Source: a virus. Taken from it: a stretch of 25,638 nt of DNA. Positions 6,816 to 13,812 of the stretch are shown here, piece by piece. The stretch lies in IMG/VR virus record IMGVR_UViG_3300025704_000912, positions 1 to 25,638 of that record; one strand, written 5' to 3'. How positions within the stretch are numbered: position 1 is the first letter of the stretch; each line of letters starts with the position of its first letter. The notes below the pieces were generated by a model, which was not told the DNA's origin, ran no database searches, and worked only from the letters and a program-made list of their open reading frames with translations. Position numbers and translations under genes: made by a program.

Positions 6816-7715
6816 CTAACTATCAGCAGCCAGTTTCTTAAAGTAGTCCATCGCATCATCTTCTTCTGCTTGAGGAGTAGATTCTGCTGATGCAACTACA
6901 GGTTCTTCTGCAACTGGAGACGTGTTAACATCTGACCATGGAAGTTCTTCCAAATCATCTGCAACTGACTCAGCTGTAGAGTTAGTTACTGCACCTGTTA
7001 ATCCAAGAACTCTATCGAGTTTCTCTTTTAACTCTTCGTAAGATTTAAACTCACTTGGTGCAATAATTCCACTTAAGCTATGTAGGTTGTTTACCACATC
7101 TACAAGCTTTTGCTCATCATCAAATAAAGGTGCTTGTGTGTCAAACTCTGATTTGTCATAGTTCCAGTAACCATCTACCTTTCTAATTTTAATCTTAAAG
7201 TTTGCACCTTCTTCTCTAAGGTCAAAAGGATTGATTGCTTTCTCATCTTCAAATGCTGGTGAGATTGCTTCCTTGAGTGCTTCAAAGATTTTTTTACCAA
7301 AACGGTACTTGAACACTTTACCTTCGTTAGCAGGATTTTTAGGGTCTGAGATAACAAGGATGTTAGACACATAGTGTAAACGTCTTTTCTGTTTACGTGC
7401 TTGGTCTTTGTTTGCCTCAACACCAGTATTCCATAACTGAGTATTGTATTCTGATACAGGGTCTTGTTTATTAAGAGTCGTTAAAGACTTCTCAATATAC
7501 CAGCCACCTGGCCCTTGGAAACCGTGGTCGAAATATGATACCCATGGCATCTCTTCTCCCTCGGGGGTGGGTAAGAAACGAACTACAGCGTAACCGTTAC
7601 CACTCTTATCGAGTTCGGGTTTCCACATAGTGTCGTCTGAGTAGGATTTTTTTTCTCCGCCTGTTGGGGAAGCTGATTCCATTGCAGCTCTTAGTTTATC
7701 TAAACTACTTGACAT
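6816..7715 (-). CDS. 32: single-stranded DNA-binding protein gp32
   Basis: A 299-residue protein (T4 gp32 has 301). The N-terminus SSLDKLRAAM is the basic self-association region; the core begins WKPELDKSGNGYAVVRFLP, as in T4 (W.L.LD..GNG.AV.RFLP). The C-terminus from about residue 245 is acidic and ends in an AMDYFKKLAADS tail, the part that contacts other replication proteins in T4. It coats ssDNA in replication, recombination and repair. The T4 zinc ligands are missing: where T4 has the NCSSTHGDYDSCPVC segment this protein reads KSLTTLNKQDPVSEY, with no cysteine. AGGAG precedes the ATG. Immediate upstream neighbour is gp59, as in T4. Confidence 0.95.
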   Translation of the reverse strand: MSSSLDKLRAAMESASPTGGEKKSYSDDTMWKPELDKSGNGYAVVRFLPTPEGEEMPWVSYFDHGFQGPGGWYIEKSLTTLNKQDPVSEYNTQLWNTGVEANKDQARKQKRRLHYVSNILVISDPKNPANEGKVFKYRFGKKIFEALKEAISPAFEDEKAINPFDLREEGANFKIKIRKVDGYWNYDKSEFDTQAPLFDDEQKLVDVVNNLHSLSGIIAPSEFKSYEELKEKLDRVLGLTGAVTNSTAESVADDLEELPWSDVNTSPVAEEPVVASAESTPQAEEDDAMDYFKKLAADS

Positions 7716-7767
7716 TGTATTCTCCTATTTTATCGTACAATTATATCGCATTTTATTGCATTTTATC
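7716..7767 (-). promoter_or_regulatory. AT-rich repetitive leader of gp32, candidate translational operator
   Basis: The 52 bases before the gp32 ATG contain almost no G/C-rich pairing and two tandem copies of GCATTTTAT with a 10-base period (+ strand 7748-7756 and 7758-7766) plus a related CTATTTTATC at 7725-7734. In T4, gp32 represses its own mRNA by binding cooperatively to an unstructured AU-rich repeat around the start, nucleated by an upstream structure. The layout here is the same in kind; the binding itself is inferred. Confidence 0.4.
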
Positions 7768-7885
7768 ATGTATAAAAACCTTAGTTCTTATACTCCTATT
7801 ATAGTACACTCTTACTAATCCTACAAGAGGGTTTTTGAAATGTACTGTGTATTTAGTCATTCTTGAGCTTGATGTTTTTATACAT
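7768..7885 (-). repeat. 12-base perfect inverted repeat upstream of gp32
   Basis: ATGTATAAAAAC at 7768-7779 is matched exactly by its reverse complement GTTTTTATACAT at 7874-7885, with 94 bases between. The arms frame most of the gp59-gp32 intergenic space, including a likely promoter. They could pair in the mRNA or serve as two sites for a protein. No coding frame of convincing quality lies in this roughly 210-base stretch. Confidence 0.5.
7798..7826 (-). promoter_or_regulatory. sigma70-like promoter for gp32
   Basis: On the - strand TTGTAG (7826-7821), 17 bases, then a perfect TATAAT (7803-7798). The -35 matches only TTG of the consensus. It is suitably placed to transcribe gp32 with a leader of about 75 bases that contains the AT-rich repeats. 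A second TATAAT at 7745-7740 has no -35 element. Confidence 0.4.
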
Positions 7886-7915
7886 ATAATGTTATGTGGC
7901 CAATCGGTACATATC

Positions 7916-8506
7916 TTAAGAGCATATCTCTAGGAGTTTCTCTCTGTATTTCTTAACGTCATAACTTATGAATGACTTATACTTGTTTATCTTAATGTGT
8001 AAGTCGGGGTAGACGACTTTTTCCGAAATCAATCTTTCCCAGTCCTTCGTGAAACCAATTATTTCATCCATGATACAAATGGTCTCTAAACTTACATCCT
8101 TACTCATATAAGATTTAAGTAGTCTAGGGTGTTGACCGTCAACTACTTTCAGTTGTGTTTGAATCTTGTACTTTCGTATCAAGTCGTTCACTTCTGTTTC
8201 GAACATATAACTAAGCTTCTGATTTCTCTTCTTCCACTCTCTATATCTCTTATCACATTCTTTATCTAGAAGGTCACCCGCCCAGAAATCTTTGTGTGAT
8301 AGATTTGCAATGTAGAAGTCTTGCAGTTCTTCTTTATACGTTCTGTACAACTTACCAAAATGGTATTTGTCTTTTCTTTTTAAGAAAGAGTTGATGTCTG
8401 ACTTCACCTTTCCGTTATACTTAACGAAATCATATCCCTTGGAGTGAAAATGTAATTTTATCCCAAGGTATAAAGTGTATGCATCATATCCTTCTCTAGA
8501 AGTCAT
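7916..8506 (-). CDS. 59: helicase loader gp59
   Basis: A 196-residue basic protein (T4 gp59: 217). The N-terminal third aligns with T4 gp59: YTLYLGIKLHF..KGYDFVKYNGKVKSD....KRKDKYHFGKLYRTY, against T4 Y.LYL.IK.H....YDVIKYN.....SD....KRRDKYFFQKLS.KY. A later block, SLETICIMDEIIGF, matches the T4 SFETFILLDSFLNI stretch. It loads the gp41-type helicase at forks and recombination structures through contact with gp32. Its ATG overlaps the stop of the upstream small gene (TAATG). The order upstream gp33, small gene, gp59, gp32 follows the T4 32-59-33 cluster. Confidence 0.9.
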   Translation of the reverse strand: MTSREGYDAYTLYLGIKLHFHSKGYDFVKYNGKVKSDINSFLKRKDKYHFGKLYRTYKEELQDFYIANLSHKDFWAGDLLDKECDKRYREWKKRNQKLSYMFETEVNDLIRKYKIQTQLKVVDGQHPRLLKSYMSKDVSLETICIMDEIIGFTKDWERLISEKVVYPDLHIKINKYKSFISYDVKKYREKLLEICS

Positions 8507-8814
8507 TAAGTAATAATCTTCTTCTCTGCTGGAACTTCAACTCTAGGAGCTTCTTTCTTTCCAGTTGCAATTTCATATGCGTCAGCAACACCTTCGTTTG
8601 ATTCTGTTGTAAACACATAGTTGTTAAACGTAATTGTCTCGGGATTCTGACATCCTGTTACTGCTACGCCTCTTGCAAAACCCATTCCACCTTCGGGATT
8701 TTGAACTATCATTTTTGGGTTGGTTAATGTAATAGACGTATCACGTTGACTGTCATACTCACCTACATACTCCCCACTGATTGCCACTACTGTGACGATA
8801 TCACCTTTTTTCAT
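8506..8814 (-). CDS. small beta-rich conserved protein between gp33 and gp59
   Basis: A 102-residue protein starting MKKGDIVTVVAISGEYVGEY, a pattern of short beta strands with an SH3-like look, followed by a glycine-rich GGMGFARGVAVTG segment. The ATG at 8814 is preceded by TAAGG at the right distance; a ten-residue longer reading lacks a binding site and would overlap gp33. I recall similar unassigned proteins in the gp33-gp59 interval of marine T4-like phages. The stop overlaps the gp59 start, so expression is coupled to the replication block. Function unknown. Confidence 0.75.
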   Translation of the reverse strand: MKKGDIVTVVAISGEYVGEYDSQRDTSITLTNPKMIVQNPEGGMGFARGVAVTGCQNPETITFNNYVFTTESNEGVADAYEIATGKKEAPRVEVPAEKKIIT

Positions 8815-8821
8815 AATTACC

Positions 8822-9058
8822 TTACTTGTTAAAGAAACTAGCAATAGTTCCTTGTGATGATGAACCCCTATTAATCATTTTCAAATTAGTTGCTTCAGCT
8901 TCTAACTTTTCTTTGAGAGGTTGGGATATTAACCTCTTCGCTGATTCGGGTTCGACTTTGTTATCATCACAAACTTTTATGATTGCTCCCATAACATCGG
9001 TCTTACCACCTATCAATAACTTTTCCACTTGTTCCGTAAATTCTTTTTTACTTATCAA
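8822..9058 (-). CDS. 33: late transcription co-activator gp33
   Basis: Seventy-eight residues: ISKKEFTEQVEKLL......DVMGAIIKVCDDNKVEPESAKRLISQPLKEKLEAEA, a short helical protein typical of marine-phage gp33. In T4, gp33 binds the RNA polymerase beta flap and the sliding clamp, coupling late transcription to replication. The start is TTG at 9058 with GGAG eight bases ahead; no nearby ATG fits better. The C-terminus SQGTIASFFNK ends in an aromatic-rich tail that resembles a clamp-binding peptide. Identification rests on pattern and on synteny with gp59 and gp32; similarity to T4 gp33 itself is weak. Confidence 0.75.
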   Translation of the reverse strand: MISKKEFTEQVEKLLIGGKTDVMGAIIKVCDDNKVEPESAKRLISQPLKEKLEAEATNLKMINRGSSSQGTIASFFNK

Positions 9059-9060
9059 TT

Positions 9061-9726
9061 TTATACTCCGTGTAGATTACCATACTGTTTTCTCAATTTG
9101 TACAAATCTTCAACATAGTCCATAGGGTTTGCTGAGAAGATTTGAAACATACCGTTTTCTAAACTCACAATAGCAGTAATCTCTTCGATTGGTGTTCCTG
9201 TAAGTTCTTCCACCATGATTGCATATGCAGTCATTTGATAGAACCAAGGTTTTGCCATGTACTCTTCCTTGTAGGAAGATGAAGTCTTGAAATCTATTAT
9301 AGATAGCATGTCATCAAATACACCAATGCAATCTACTCGTCCAGCCATTTCTAATTTGCGAGACAATAATGGTGCCTCTAATGCAATCGGTACTATTTCA
9401 TCTAGTACTGGTTGGACACCTTTAAATCTTTTTTCTTCTATAATGTCTGAGAAGGTGATTTCCTTCTCTTGTCTTAAGTAGTCTTCTACTACTTGGTGGA
9501 ATGATGTACCACGTTTGGCTGCACCAGTTGAGATACGATTGGCTTCTTCTTCACCAACTCGTTCTCTCCACAATCTAATATGGTCTCGGTTAAGTAATCC
9601 GACAACCGTTGTTACACTTGGATAGTGAAAGTCTTCATCACCATTTGTGTAAAATCTCTTACCATCCTTTTGAACGGTATGTAAATCTAGGTGTTCTAAT
9701 TCCCATAACTCTAATAAATTACCCAT
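9061..9726 (-). CDS. PD-(D/E)XK exonuclease, RecB-like
   Basis: A 221-residue nuclease. Visible active-site pattern: H77 in GTSFHQVVEDYL, D132 in GRVDCIG, D145 and K147 in IIDFKTS, and the QxxxY motif Q164-Y168 in YQMTAYA. These are motifs of RecB/AddB/Cas4-type nucleases, which cut or resect DNA with two metal ions; there is no Cas4-style iron-sulfur cysteine cluster. Similar genes beside gp33 in marine T4-like phages are annotated as exonucleases. It lies three bases from gp33 and ten bases after the upstream gene, so it is in the replication operon. A role in host DNA breakdown or recombination is inferred. Confidence 0.85.
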   Translation of the reverse strand: MGNLLELWELEHLDLHTVQKDGKRFYTNGDEDFHYPSVTTVVGLLNRDHIRLWRERVGEEEANRISTGAAKRGTSFHQVVEDYLRQEKEITFSDIIEEKRFKGVQPVLDEIVPIALEAPLLSRKLEMAGRVDCIGVFDDMLSIIDFKTSSSYKEEYMAKPWFYQMTAYAIMVEELTGTPIEEITAIVSLENGMFQIFSANPMDYVEDLYKLRKQYGNLHGV

Positions 9727-9735
9727 AAGTCTATT

Positions 9736-10044
9736 CTACTTCTTTCTTGATTGAATGTCTAGATGCTTTTTAACTATTTCTTTAGTCTTAACTTCTTTGA
9801 CTCCACGTTGTCTATGTCTGTCCATAGGTGAGCCTGGGTTTGCAGAAGAAATTTTATTGAGGACTTCTTTGAAGCCATTATCAAGTTTCACCCTGTCACC
9901 ATGACCACCAACAATGCTTGGCGTTCCAAGTATAACTTGTTTGAGGTGTGGGTTGTCTTCTTTGAATTGGTCGAGTTTGGTATAAGACATATTATGCTCT
10001 TCAATCTCACCAGTTTCATTATTTAAAAAATCATATAGAGGCAT
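9736..10044 (-). CDS. FmdB-like small protein without cysteines
   Basis: A 102-residue protein starting MPLYDFLNNETGEIEEH, which resembles the N-terminus of FmdB-type zinc-ribbon regulators (MPLYEY.C..C) but carries no cysteines, then GTPSIVGGHGD and a basic C-terminus. I chose the ATG at 10044 because it gives the typical MP.YDF opening; a longer reading to 10122 would overlap the upstream gene by 92 bases and has only low-complexity sequence. The 14-base overlap that remains suggests coupling. Known as a conserved unknown in marine phages, as far as I recall; function not assigned. Confidence 0.75.
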   Translation of the reverse strand: MPLYDFLNNETGEIEEHNMSYTKLDQFKEDNPHLKQVILGTPSIVGGHGDRVKLDNGFKEVLNKISSANPGSPMDRHRQRGVKEVKTKEIVKKHLDIQSRKK

Positions 10045-10567
10045 ACATAAACTCGGGTGTTGGTCTTGCAGTCCATACTGCAAAATCTTTTTTGTATTTG
10101 TTGTAGTATTTATGGTAACCATCTATAGATGATTTCATTTTGACATCATCGGGCATACATTGAGGTGGTTCTCTCCATGCACAAAGGTCAATATTGTTTG
10201 GTAACTGGTTTAGTAAATCCAGTAGTTTTTCCTGCGTTAAATGGGCCTTGGCATAACGATGGGTGTACTCCTTACATAAAGCTGCAAATAGGTCATATAC
10301 AAATTGGTAGTGAACTGCATTCTCTCGAACCCATATATTGGATGGGTGATTGACATGTGAAGCCTTGTATAAGTTATCCATTTCACCTTCAAGTCTCCAT
10401 CTTTGAATTCTACGTCCACTCGAATCGTCAATATAGTGTTTACCATCTAGCATTCTATGTGCAGTTGACAAGAGTTGGGCATATTCGATAATCATCTTAA
10501 CTACATGTTTGTCACAATGTAGTTTAGCTGCAATTTCGGGTTCTTCGTGTAAGTAAAATATGTTCAT
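10031..10567 (-). CDS. conserved hypothetical protein with HCDKHVVKM motif
   Basis: A 178-residue protein beginning MNIFYLHEEPEIAAKLHCDKHVVKMIIEYAQLL; a widespread phage family of unknown function opens in this way. Other clear features are a W.RE...HYQFVYDLFAALC.EYTHRY segment near residues 80-105 and a C-terminal PPQCMPDD followed by a KYYNKYKKDFAVW stretch. Several His, Cys, Asp and Lys residues in the first 30 positions could form an active or metal site. Soluble. Its ATG overlaps the stop of the lysis gene (ATGA), with no Shine-Dalgarno of its own. I know no function. Confidence 0.8.
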   Translation of the reverse strand: MNIFYLHEEPEIAAKLHCDKHVVKMIIEYAQLLSTAHRMLDGKHYIDDSSGRRIQRWRLEGEMDNLYKASHVNHPSNIWVRENAVHYQFVYDLFAALCKEYTHRYAKAHLTQEKLLDLLNQLPNNIDLCAWREPPQCMPDDVKMKSSIDGYHKYYNKYKKDFAVWTARPTPEFMYASI

Positions 10568-11067
10568 TTGTAAAATATGTGATTGTTAATGACTACAGTC
10601 TCATTTAATGAGTCTGCCCAATAAGGATATACTTGGTCATTATGGTAATGTGTGGCACCTTCAGTAATATCTGCCCACTCACCAAATGCCAAAGACTGTG
10701 CAACCTGTAATGACACCATCCAAGTGTGACTATCTTCGGGTACATCTGCTTTGCCATCACAAAACCACGAAAATTGGCACATATTTCTAACTGGCATTGG
10801 ATTTCCCTTCCAATTAGTCTTCCACTTTGCTTGATAAACGACTCCACAAATAGTATCGGGATAATCTCGGTCTGCAACGCGATTCATCACGACTTGTGCA
10901 ACCGCTATTTTACCAGCAATCGGCTGATTACCTGCTTCGAAGTAAATATTTTTTGCCATACAGACAATTTCACCATTTTCATCGAATGCATAAGCTTTCT
11001 GAGAGAGGGTGCCAGTCAAAAAACCTAAAATTGCACCAGCAACCAAATAATAATATCTCATTTTCAT
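10564..11067 (-). CDS. secreted SleB-type cell wall hydrolase (endolysin candidate)
   Basis: A 167-residue enzyme with an N-terminal hydrophobic segment (YYYLVAGAILGFLTGTL, about residues 5-21) ending in a signal-peptidase site QKAYA, then the Hydrolase_2/SleB domain: C.AKNIYFEAG..PIAGKIAVAQVVMNRV with the catalytic Glu, YPDTICGVVYQ, CQFSWFCDG, GATHYHNDQVYP.WA and a final NHIFYK. SleB enzymes cleave peptidoglycan glycan strands. The signal suggests Sec export or a signal-anchor-release endolysin, which would lessen the need for a large-hole holin. GGAG precedes the ATG. Overlaps both neighbours by four bases. Confidence 0.88.
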   Translation of the reverse strand: MKMRYYYLVAGAILGFLTGTLSQKAYAFDENGEIVCMAKNIYFEAGNQPIAGKIAVAQVVMNRVADRDYPDTICGVVYQAKWKTNWKGNPMPVRNMCQFSWFCDGKADVPEDSHTWMVSLQVAQSLAFGEWADITEGATHYHNDQVYPYWADSLNETVVINNHIFYK

Positions 11068-11270
11068 GATTTATACTCCACCCAAGCCTTAAAAACGATT
11101 TCTGCCTGTTCTCTAGAAAAACCGAAGTTTTCCCTTAACCATCTTGGGGCTTCAAACATGTTAATTTTACCGCTTTCCTGTAATAGGTCTAATTCGGGAA
11201 ACCATTCTGCTGGTTCGAACGGCAAATCTGCCGATGTTAGTTGATTTTGGTTCAAATGAAAATTACTCAT
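11064..11270 (-). CDS. small hypothetical protein
   Basis: Sixty-eight residues, acidic, soluble, with LPFEPAEWFPELDLL and APRWLRENFGFSREQAEIVFKAW; the second half looks like a helix-turn-helix-sized helical unit but I do not assign it. GGAG 11 bases before the ATG, four-base overlap with the SleB gene and with the upstream gene. Its tight linkage to the hydrolase could mean a lysis-related or simply early-operon role. Confidence 0.7.
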   Translation of the reverse strand: MSNFHLNQNQLTSADLPFEPAEWFPELDLLQESGKINMFEAPRWLRENFGFSREQAEIVFKAWVEYKS

Positions 11271-11491
11271 AAGTTTTCTATCTCCTTCAGATGGAACTCA
11301 ACGTCCTCGTCTGATAAATGTCCTAAGACATCACTAGTTACACTAGTATTATAACACAACTCACCGTTTTTGAGAACCGCCATTTCCCATAAACCTTGTT
11401 TACCGCCATATGACATGTCATGCTTGACTACACTGGCACCGTAACCGTTAGGAAAGAGGTGTACAATCTGTACACCATTCAATTCTAACAT
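11267..11491 (-). CDS. small hypothetical protein
   Basis: Seventy-four residues starting MLELNGVQIVHLFPNGYGASVVKH, with a GGKQGLWEMAVL stretch; a compact alpha/beta protein that I recall as recurring, unnamed, in marine T4-like phages. Two starts are possible: ATG at 11491 with AAGAGA ahead (chosen), or ATG at 11512, which overlaps the upstream stop as ATGA and would add seven residues. No function can be assigned. Confidence 0.68.
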   Translation of the reverse strand: MLELNGVQIVHLFPNGYGASVVKHDMSYGGKQGLWEMAVLKNGELCYNTSVTSDVLGHLSDEDVEFHLKEIENL

Positions 11492-11508
11492 TGTGTTCTC
11501 TTCAACAA

Positions 11509-11676
11509 TCATGTGTTGTCGCCATCTCTATATTTGACATCATTCTTGTCAAACTGTCTACGTGTTTCCCATGGAAACGGTTTGTTGATATGCAACCCTA
11601 AAAAGGTTAACACCATCATAAAGGTGCATAGAACGAAACCACCTATCCATGAAATTGTAACTACTTCAGCTTCCAT
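11509..11676 (-). CDS. small single-TM membrane protein
   Basis: Fifty-five residues starting MEAEVVTISWIGGFVLCTFM with one membrane span of about 20 residues, then a short polar tail with many charged residues (WETRRQFDKNDVKY). The ATG at 11676 starts two bases after the upstream stop with a GAGTGGG-type binding site; the longer frame to 11709 would overlap the upstream gene by 32 bases. Topology suggests an outside N-terminus and inside C-terminus. Role unknown; small early membrane proteins often modify host functions. Confidence 0.62.
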   Translation of the reverse strand: MEAEVVTISWIGGFVLCTFMMVLTFLGLHINKPFPWETRRQFDKNDVKYRDGDNT

Positions 11677-11677
11677 A

Positions 11678-11884
11678 TTAAAACCCACTCGTTGTATGGG
11701 CATACTCATCGGGACAATTCAATACCCCACATGGACACCCTGTGAAATCCAATTCCGTTTGGAATGGATTCATGTCAGCAGCGTTGGTAGTACCATACGT
11801 TGCTAGATTCATGACATCGTCGGCTGTCAATTTACCTTCTGTACACGATGCAATTAGTTTTGCACTTTCGTAATCTAAACTCAT
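11678..11884 (-). CDS. small hypothetical protein with C-terminal cysteine cluster
   Basis: Sixty-eight residues with a strong ribosome binding site (TAGGAGAA). The first half is helical (DYESAKLIASCTEGKLTADD), the second half has CPCGVLNCPDE, three close cysteines that might bind a metal together with C14. I do not recognise the family. Lies nine bases after the next upstream gene in a packed run of small genes. Confidence 0.68.
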   Translation of the reverse strand: MSLDYESAKLIASCTEGKLTADDVMNLATYGTTNAADMNPFQTELDFTGCPCGVLNCPDEYAHTTSGF

Positions 11885-11893
11885 ATCATTCTC

Positions 11894-12253
11894 CTAAGAA
11901 TTTGCATTGTAGTCGGGTTTAATATTACCCTCTACAATCATTTGTGCGAGTTCCGTAGCATTGTAGGATTTACCACCCACGTGCCATGAATACTCATTAA
12001 GAGGGACGTGTCCATCCTTCCAGTTATAGATTGTAACCGCTTCACGGTCATAATCATACTCTTCCATACCTTCTTCTTCAAAGTACTTCACAGTTAGACA
12101 CCATTCACAATTAACTTTTGCATATGGGTCTGCATCCATGTAAGTCGGTTTTCCTAAAAGACTTACAAGGGTATCATAGGTGGTTGTTAAGTATCCTTTG
12201 AGAGAGGTGCCACCAACACCTGTATCATCTACTTCATATTCTTTTATAATCAT
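11894..12253 (-). CDS. conserved hypothetical protein
   Basis: A 119-residue acidic protein with LLGKPTYMDADPYAKVNCEW, WCLTVKYF, then an AVTIYNWKDG stretch and YSWHVGGKS near the C-terminus; the pattern of Trp and Gly suggests a small alpha/beta fold that binds a partner. GAGG precedes the ATG, which overlaps the upstream stop by one base (TAATG). I recall similar unnamed proteins in T4-like cyanophages. No function assigned. Confidence 0.72.
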   Translation of the reverse strand: MIIKEYEVDDTGVGGTSLKGYLTTTYDTLVSLLGKPTYMDADPYAKVNCEWCLTVKYFEEEGMEEYDYDREAVTIYNWKDGHVPLNEYSWHVGGKSYNATELAQMIVEGNIKPDYNANS

Positions 12254-12783
12254 TACGCTACCTCGTTCTTTAAATTATTTTCTAACCACTCACCGAGAGC
12301 TTTCTCACTCTCAAGAGTAGTACCATCTACCATGATGTATTCAACATGGTACGTAGCCACATCTGTTGTGCATGTAGCATCTGCATCATAAGTCCAAACT
12401 TGGACTCTTGATAAAATCTCTTTTTTCATGTAACCATAGTCACCGTTCTCAGTGACCTTCTTGCAAGTCCAATTACCTTCGGCATTCTTCTCAAGAATGT
12501 AAGGTGACTCCCACTTCTCAATGTGGTTGTACACATCCTTCTCATCAATGAGTTCCCAATTGAGGACGTATGCCTCAGCCATCTCATTCTTCTGCGTGTG
12601 AAGGAATGCAGTCTCGTCTACAAGACCTTGTAAATATTCCGTGTTAAGGAAATCGATATCTGTAATCAGATAGGACGAACCACCCTTAAACTTCCAGTAC
12701 GGTTCAGAAACACCATGCACATAACCCTCGTCATGAGCTGCATAGTTTTCTTTGTACTGGGTTTGGATGATTAGATTTAACAT
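12253..12783 (-). CDS. conserved hypothetical protein, first gene after promoter at 12816-12845
   Basis: A 176-residue acidic protein opening MLNLIIQTQYKENYAAHDEG, then PYWKFKGGSSYLI; an opening like this is common among unassigned proteins of marine T4-like phages. It has many Trp/Tyr and no membrane segment. AGGAAAG lies before the ATG, and the strong promoter at 12816-12845 gives it a leader of about 25 bases. It heads a group of six or more small genes reading down to the lysis gene. Function unknown. Confidence 0.78.
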   Translation of the reverse strand: MLNLIIQTQYKENYAAHDEGYVHGVSEPYWKFKGGSSYLITDIDFLNTEYLQGLVDETAFLHTQKNEMAEAYVLNWELIDEKDVYNHIEKWESPYILEKNAEGNWTCKKVTENGDYGYMKKEILSRVQVWTYDADATCTTDVATYHVEYIMVDGTTLESEKALGEWLENNLKNEVA

Positions 12784-12815
12784 ATTTACTTTCCTATTTA
12801 ATTTCCTATACTGTT

Positions 12816-12845
12816 AGTATATCAAAAAGCCAGAGCCATTGTCAA
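12816..12845 (-). promoter_or_regulatory. sigma70-type early promoter (family member 1)
   Basis: On the - strand: TTGACA (12845-12840), 18 bases, TATACT (12821-12816). The last nine bases of the spacer are GCTTTTTGA, shared with the other members. The -35 lies inside the 3' end of the upstream gene. A perfect -35 together with the family likeness makes it convincing as an early promoter recognised by host RNA polymerase. Confidence 0.8.
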
Positions 12846-13094
12846 GGCATTCTTGAATAGAAACAGCAGTCCTACTGCATTGAGTAATATCAATGCTCTA
12901 TCGTTCCATAAGAATGACACCCATAACCAAAGTGCAATTCCAATCATGGAAAGACCTAAGTCATAATGTGCCATACCATCGATACCTCGAAGGGACATCG
13001 CTGCTAGAACAAAAACAGATGCAACCCACTTAACATACCAATCCGTGGTATGCTTTGGAGTTACACTGTCCTTAAGTTGTTTTGAATTTTTCAT
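12822..13094 (-). CDS. small membrane protein, three TM segments
   Basis: Ninety residues: a polar N-terminus, then hydrophobic segments at about residues 21-35 (WYVKWVASVFVLAAMS), 45-63 (LGLSMIGIALWLWVSFLW) and 68-88 (ALILLNAVGLLFLFKNAL). WYVKW....MSLRGID....YD is a pattern I recall from a family of small membrane proteins in marine phages and bacteria. Inner-membrane location is very likely. It starts as ATGA overlapping the upstream stop. Its 3' end carries the -35 of the next promoter. Function unknown. Confidence 0.72.
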   Translation of the reverse strand: MKNSKQLKDSVTPKHTTDWYVKWVASVFVLAAMSLRGIDGMAHYDLGLSMIGIALWLWVSFLWNDRALILLNAVGLLFLFKNALTMALAF

Positions 13095-13501
13095 ATTAAG
13101 TAATGAGGCCCATGTTGGTTACTTCTAGATACTGGGTATCCACCTTCCATAAAGAGGTTACCTCTTGCTTTGTTCAATGCTGGAGTTTGCCATCCAGCAG
13201 CTGCAAGAACGTCACCCACTTTGAACGTGACTTCCTTTTCAACGATACCATTCACTCTTTCCATTTTTCTGACTTTAGTGAATTCTTTCTTGTTGACAAA
13301 TCCCCAAACAGAATCTTGATTACCACTGTTGCAGATAATCTTGATATACTTCCTACCCGCTGAATTAACTCTCCAGTTGTAGTAGTCTAATGATGGGAAT
13401 GCTTCAAGATGTACAGCATTTAATTGCTCACAAAGTGTCTCACACAACTCTAAGAGTTCTTGTTCTTGATTCACTTCGTTGACTAATTCTGATAATTTCA
13501 T
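13091..13501 (-). CDS. hypothetical protein
   Basis: A 136-residue protein with an acidic helical N-terminus (LVNEVNQEQELLELCETLCE), a central W.VNSAGRKYIKII segment, the FVNKKEFTKV stretch and a C-terminus with RGNLFMEGGYPVSR. GGAGG precedes the ATG, which overlaps the upstream stop (TAATG). The YIK..C.SG.QDSVWGFV pattern suggests a small beta-rich domain. I do not recognise it; a host-takeover or DNA-linked role cannot be told from sequence. Confidence 0.7.
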   Translation of the reverse strand: MKLSELVNEVNQEQELLELCETLCEQLNAVHLEAFPSLDYYNWRVNSAGRKYIKIICNSGNQDSVWGFVNKKEFTKVRKMERVNGIVEKEVTFKVGDVLAAAGWQTPALNKARGNLFMEGGYPVSRSNQHGPHYLI

Positions 13502-13752
13502 TACGCTGCCTCCAACATTGATAAAGGAACTGAATATCTACCTTTTGGTAGTTCTACAGTTGCCCTTGAAATCTTGACTTTGATTAAAGTCCCCAAAGTC
13601 CTTTTAGTCTTTTGGACTACATAGACTTTTGCACCTTCGACCAAAGAGGTCTTGGCATTCAGTTTCTTCACTTCATTACAAAGTGCGATAACCTCATTCA
13701 ACTCTGCCATAGAGGTCAATGAAGTGATTTTAGTTTTTAATGATTGGTTCAT
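13501..13752 (-). CDS. small SH3/KOW-like hypothetical protein
   Basis: Eighty-three residues: a helical N-terminal half (residues 1-35), then VEGAKVYVVQKTKRTLGTLIKV and ATVELPKGRYSVPLSMLE, which reads as a small beta barrel of KOW/SH3 type that often binds RNA or protein. I chose the ATG at 13752, which has a perfect AGGAGA; a frame reaching 13782 would start inside the promoter. First gene after promoter member 2. Function inferred only at the fold level. Confidence 0.7.
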   Translation of the reverse strand: MNQSLKTKITSLTSMAELNEVIALCNEVKKLNAKTSLVEGAKVYVVQKTKRTLGTLIKVKISRATVELPKGRYSVPLSMLEAA

Positions 13753-13782
13753 AGTGTCTCCTTGATTTTTCATTATATACAT

Positions 13783-13812
13783 AGTATACCAAAAAGCTTA
13801 GCCTGCTGTCAA
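13783..13812 (-). promoter_or_regulatory. sigma70-type early promoter (family member 2)
   Basis: TTGACA (13812-13807), 18-base spacer ending GCTTTTTGG, TATACT (13788-13783), on the - strand. The -35 lies inside the end of the gene at 13798-14085. The predicted start near 13776 leaves a leader of about 25 bases before the ATG at 13752. Confidence 0.8.
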
